From: Planctomycetota bacterium | GTDB lineage: Bacteria; Planctomycetota; Planctomycetia; Planctomycetales; Planctomycetaceae | Reading direction: 5' to 3' | NCBI GenBank assembly: GCA_013151585.1 | Contig: JAADHY010000460.1 | Location: forward strand, 986 to 10,142 | DNA length: 9,157 bases | Shown here: positions 7,657-9,157 of the stretch, piece after piece | How the letters are laid out: every line of letters starts with the position of its first letter | Position numbering within the stretch: the stretch's first letter is position 1 | Notes under the pieces: model-generated | The model's database searches: none | Seen by the model: the letters and a program-made list of their open reading frames with translations, nothing else | Told to the model about the DNA's origin: nothing | Position numbers and translations under genes: made by a program

Positions 7657-7690
7657 AAAAAAACCCTGAAATCCGCCGGGGACTTCAGGG
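7657..7690 (-). terminator. Intrinsic terminator (attenuator segments 3:4) before the DAHP synthase
   Basis: On the minus strand CCCTGAA (7690-7684) pairs with TTCAGGG (7670-7664). An inner 3-bp stem, TCC (7682-7680) with GGA (7674-7672), continues it across one mismatch and leaves a five-base loop. Seven T follow directly (7663-7657). This is a textbook intrinsic terminator. It stands 77 bases upstream of the DAHP synthase ATG and after the leader peptide stop, so it acts inside the leader transcript and not at the end of an operon. Confidence 0.9.
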
Positions 7691-7721
7691 CTTCAAAACG
7701 GCTCAGTTTGTCAGAAACCGG

Positions 7722-7853
7722 TCAGCGGAACCGGTCGTTCGTCAGCCCCGAACATCCCCGGGTCGCAAAATAAAAGTAAAAGCCGAACCAGCCGCCCCTC
7801 AGCCGCTGGCCGTCTTTTCGATCCGGATGTTCTGGGCTAACCAACCAAACCAC
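7722..7853 (-). CDS. Aromatic leader peptide of the attenuator (about 43 aa)
   Basis: The open frame ends at TGA 7724-7722 and contains the run Trp-Phe-Gly-Phe-Tyr-Phe-Tyr-Phe (TGG TTC GGC TTT TAC TTT TAT TTT, 7790-7767), residues 22-29 if the start is at 7853. A further Trp codon lies at 7847-7845. The run uses TTT and TAT, which are uncommon in this GC-rich window. The peptide is probably not functional as a protein; its translation reads out the supply of charged Phe, Tyr and Trp tRNAs. The start is the uncertain part. GTG at 7853 has GAGG 9 bases upstream and lies inside the predicted transcript. Other in-frame GTG codons exist upstream. An in-frame ATG at 7925 overlaps the -10 box and would give 67 residues. 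Confidence refers to the frame and role more than to the start. Confidence 0.75.
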   Translation of the reverse strand: MVWLVSPEHPDRKDGQRLRGGWFGFYFYFATRGCSGLTNDRFR

Positions 7854-7923
7854 TTCTCGGGTCCTCGTTCTCAAAAGGTCCGGCCTCACGAAGGTGATAC
7901 CCACCGGCCGACCAGACAGTTTC

Positions 7924-7952
7924 ATCCTAAACAGATACTCGACCAGTTTCAA
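7924..7952 (-). promoter_or_regulatory. Sigma70-type promoter of the attenuator and DAHP synthase transcript
   Basis: On the minus strand TTGAAA (7952-7947) is followed after exactly 17 bases by TAGGAT (7929-7924). Both hexamers are close to the -35 and -10 consensus. Transcription would start near 7917, giving a leader of about 337 bases before the DAHP synthase ATG and about 260 bases to the terminator. The placement just upstream of the structured leader supports it. Confidence 0.65.
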
Positions 7953-8109
7953 CGCCGGTTTGAGCGAATTCCGGGAGCGACAGAGCGGAAACCATCAATA
8001 CCGACCGTTTCGGCCTGCGAGGCGCGTGTCGGCGGCCGGTCGATTCCGCGCAGGCGAGCGTCTTGCTCCACCACATCTCGTGGTCCTACTTTTCCGCGTC
8101 GGCATAGCG
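7953..8109. other. Spacer between the NHL gene and the attenuator promoter, no gene seen
   Basis: Nothing coding is seen. After the NHL stop the minus strand can form a small hairpin, ACCAC-GAGAT-GTGGT (around 8080-8094), but no T-run follows, so it is not called a terminator. GCGACAGAGCGG at 7977-7988 recurs on the opposite strand at 5757-5746. Confidence 0.5.
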
Positions 8110-9157
8110 CTAATTGTGCCGCACGAACTTCTGGACGCGGCGGCCAATAATGTCGCCGGCATAAATGTTGCCTTTGGAATCAACGGCGATGCCGTGGACC
8201 CAATTCAACTCGCCCGGTCGTTCCCGTCCATCGACGCCTTTTGGCACCGTCCAAAGCTGCAAGACCCGACCCGTCGGATCGAACTTCATGAAGACCTGAT
8301 CCTTTGGAGGACAGCTCAGCAGATCATCCGTTTCCCGCCAGGGCATGGGCGAACAGCCGCAGACCCAAAGCTCGTCGTTCGGAGTCATCCAGAGCCCCCA
8401 TGGGATGATCAGGTTTCGCCATTCGGCCAGGAATCGGCCCTGCTGGTCGAAGACCTGGATCCGGGCATTGTTGCGATCCGCAATGTAAAGCCGGCCCTTC
8501 GAATCCATGGCGATGGAATGAGGCAAGTTGAACTCGCCCGGCTTCGTCCCCAACTGGCCCCACGCTTTCACGAAGCGGCCCTGCGCATCGAAATGAACGA
8601 TGCGGGCGTTGCCGTAGCCATCCGAGACAAATACTTGCCCGTCCGGCGTAATCGCCATGTCAGTGGGCTTGTAAAAATGCCGCTCATCGCAACCGGCCTC
8701 GCCCGGCGTCCCCAGCCGTTTCAGCAGCTTTCCTTCGGGAGTCAGTTGCAAGATGACGTGGTTAGCGACGTCTGCCAGCCAAATCATCCCTTTCGCGTCA
8801 ATGCGGATGTGGTGAGCGCCAATTCGACCGGTATTCGTCGTCCCGATCAGTCCCGTGCCCCACGCGCGGATGAATCGTCCCTCGGCGGAAAAGACGCGCA
8901 CCGGCGGGTTCGCTCGCGTGAACACCCACACTTGATTCTGCGCGTCGACCGCAACGCCTGGCGTATGGTCCCACGGCATCCCCTTCGGACGCTGGGGCCA
9001 CGCCGGATCCACCTCGTACCAAGTCGACAAGGTTACGCGCGGATACACCGGCGGTTTCGGCTCGGTCGGCTTCGCCGCTTTTCTTGACTTCGGCGGCGCG
9101 GCCGCCGCCGGGCCCATCTCAAGGGCCGCCTTCGCCAAGACGGCCGTCACCACAAGC
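8110..9157 (-). CDS. Exported NHL beta-propeller, PAL-like, 5'-partial
   Basis: This six-bladed NHL-type propeller resembles the peptidyl-alpha-hydroxyglycine alpha-amidating lyase (PAL) domain. The frame is open to the window edge. A hydrophobic, Ala-rich N-terminus (VVTAVLAKAAL, then an Ala/Pro/Lys linker) looks like the end of a signal peptide whose start lies outside; GTG at 9153 is possible but less likely. Counting from 9153, blade motifs include GVAVDAQNQVWVF (66-78), HHIRID (114-119), KPTDMAITPDGQVFVSDGYGN (two halves, 162-182), LPHSIAMDSKGRLYIADRNN (about 210-229) and HGIAVDSKGNIYAGD (320-334). His114, His212 and His320 match the positions of the three zinc-binding His of rat PAL as I recall that sequence, and Arg80, Tyr180 and Arg227 match its other active-site residues. 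No PHM partner domain is seen. A bacterial substrate is unknown, and many PAL-like NHL proteins may have another role. The stop is TAG at 8112-8110. Confidence 0.87.
   Translation of the reverse strand, partial: LVVTAVLAKAALEMGPAAAAPPKSRKAAKPTEPKPPVYPRVTLSTWYEVDPAWPQRPKGMPWDHTPGVAVDAQNQVWVFTRANPPVRVFSAEGRFIRAWGTGLIGTTNTGRIGAHHIRIDAKGMIWLADVANHVILQLTPEGKLLKRLGTPGEAGCDERHFYKPTDMAITPDGQVFVSDGYGNARIVHFDAQGRFVKAWGQLGTKPGEFNLPHSIAMDSKGRLYIADRNNARIQVFDQQGRFLAEWRNLIIPWGLWMTPNDELWVCGCSPMPWRETDDLLSCPPKDQVFMKFDPTGRVLQLWTVPKGVDGRERPGELNWVHGIAVDSKGNIYAGDIIGRRVQKFVRHN

Larger units (their letters stand above)
7657..7917 (-). promoter_or_regulatory. Aromatic amino acid attenuator (leader RNA of the DAHP synthase gene)
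   Basis: Three alternative pairings are visible on the minus-strand RNA. Segment 1, AGCCCAGAACATCC (7838-7825), pairs with segment 2, GGATGTTCGGGGCT (7757-7744), at 13 of 14 positions. Segment 2 can instead pair with segment 3. TTCGGGGCT (7752-7744) pairs with AGCCCTGAA (7692-7684) over 9 pairs, one of them G-U. After a small internal loop, CCGGGG (7761-7756) pairs with CCCCGG (7681-7676). Segment 3 is also the 5' arm of the U-tailed terminator. Segments 1 and 3 share AGCCC-GAA, so they compete for segment 2. The aromatic codons of the leader peptide (7790-7767) end 6 bases before segment 2. A ribosome stalled there should favour 2:3 and readthrough. A ribosome that moves on, or none at all, should leave 3:4 to terminate. 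The 5' end is inferred from the promoter at 7952-7924. Confidence 0.85.

Noticed and set aside
7657..7917. Stand-alone structured RNA such as 6S, SRP, tmRNA or RNase P, or a T-box or metabolite riboswitch
   Set aside because: I could not find the conserved core motifs of these classes. The aromatic codons and competing helices explain the structure and its position before DAHP synthase better.
7923..7925. ATG as start of a 67-residue form of the leader peptide
   Set aside because: It overlaps the TAGGAT -10 box, so it would lie upstream of the predicted transcription start, and it lacks a well-spaced ribosome site. Kept only as an alternative if the promoter call is wrong.
7894..9087. Long plus-strand open frame (397 codons)
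   Set aside because: It mirrors the NHL gene on the other strand, has Arg/Pro-rich shadow composition and no recognisable domain. Long antisense frames are common in GC-rich DNA.
1..9157. CRISPR array, insertion sequence, phage or tRNA genes
   Set aside because: No regular spaced repeats, transposase or integrase frames, or tRNA cloverleaf with a conserved T-arm were seen.

Overview
The window looks like a chromosomal segment of a Planctomycetota bacterium, probably Pirellulales-like. It is GC-rich. It carries protein types typical of that phylum: a Tat-exported Gfo/Idh/MocA oxidoreductase, a ThuA-domain protein, a HEAT-repeat protein with the 'LSH-AR-ALE-IPDP' motif, a short planctomycete lipoprotein and an NHL beta-propeller. 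This placement rests on recognised protein features, not on a search. All supported genes lie on the minus strand, so the reading order runs from high to low coordinates.

Layout in transcription order. (1) 9157-8110: an exported NHL propeller of the peptidyl-alpha-hydroxyglycine amidating lyase (PAL)-like type, with its 5' end outside the window. (2) 8109-7581: a 529-base stretch with no conventional gene, holding a sigma70-type promoter, a structured leader RNA, a 43-codon leader peptide containing Trp-Phe-Gly-Phe-Tyr-Phe-Tyr-Phe, and an intrinsic terminator. (3) 7580-6519: a class I-beta DAHP synthase, the first enzyme of aromatic amino acid synthesis. (4) 6324-5764: a small lipoprotein. 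(5) 5763-5502: a spacer with a 9-bp inverted repeat touching a candidate -10 box and a larger imperfect inverted repeat. (6) 5501-3693: an exported ThuA domain fused to a degenerate sugar-isomerase-like domain. (7) 3482-2106: the Tat-exported Gfo/Idh/MocA oxidoreductase. (8) 1945-14: the HEAT-repeat protein. Genes 6-8 are probably one functional cluster for sugar or glycan metabolism, although the spacers of 210 and 160 bases leave room for internal promoters.

The most interesting item is the leader of the DAHP synthase gene. Its aromatic codon run is followed by three mutually exclusive pairings. Segment 1 (7838-7825) pairs with segment 2 (7757-7744). Segment 2, extended to 7761, pairs with segment 3 (7692-7676). 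Segment 3 also pairs with segment 4 (7674-7664) to form a terminator followed by seven U. This is the logic of classical trp/phe-type ribosome-mediated attenuation, apparently sensing charged Phe, Tyr and Trp tRNAs together. I know of no described case in this phylum, but I could not check the literature.
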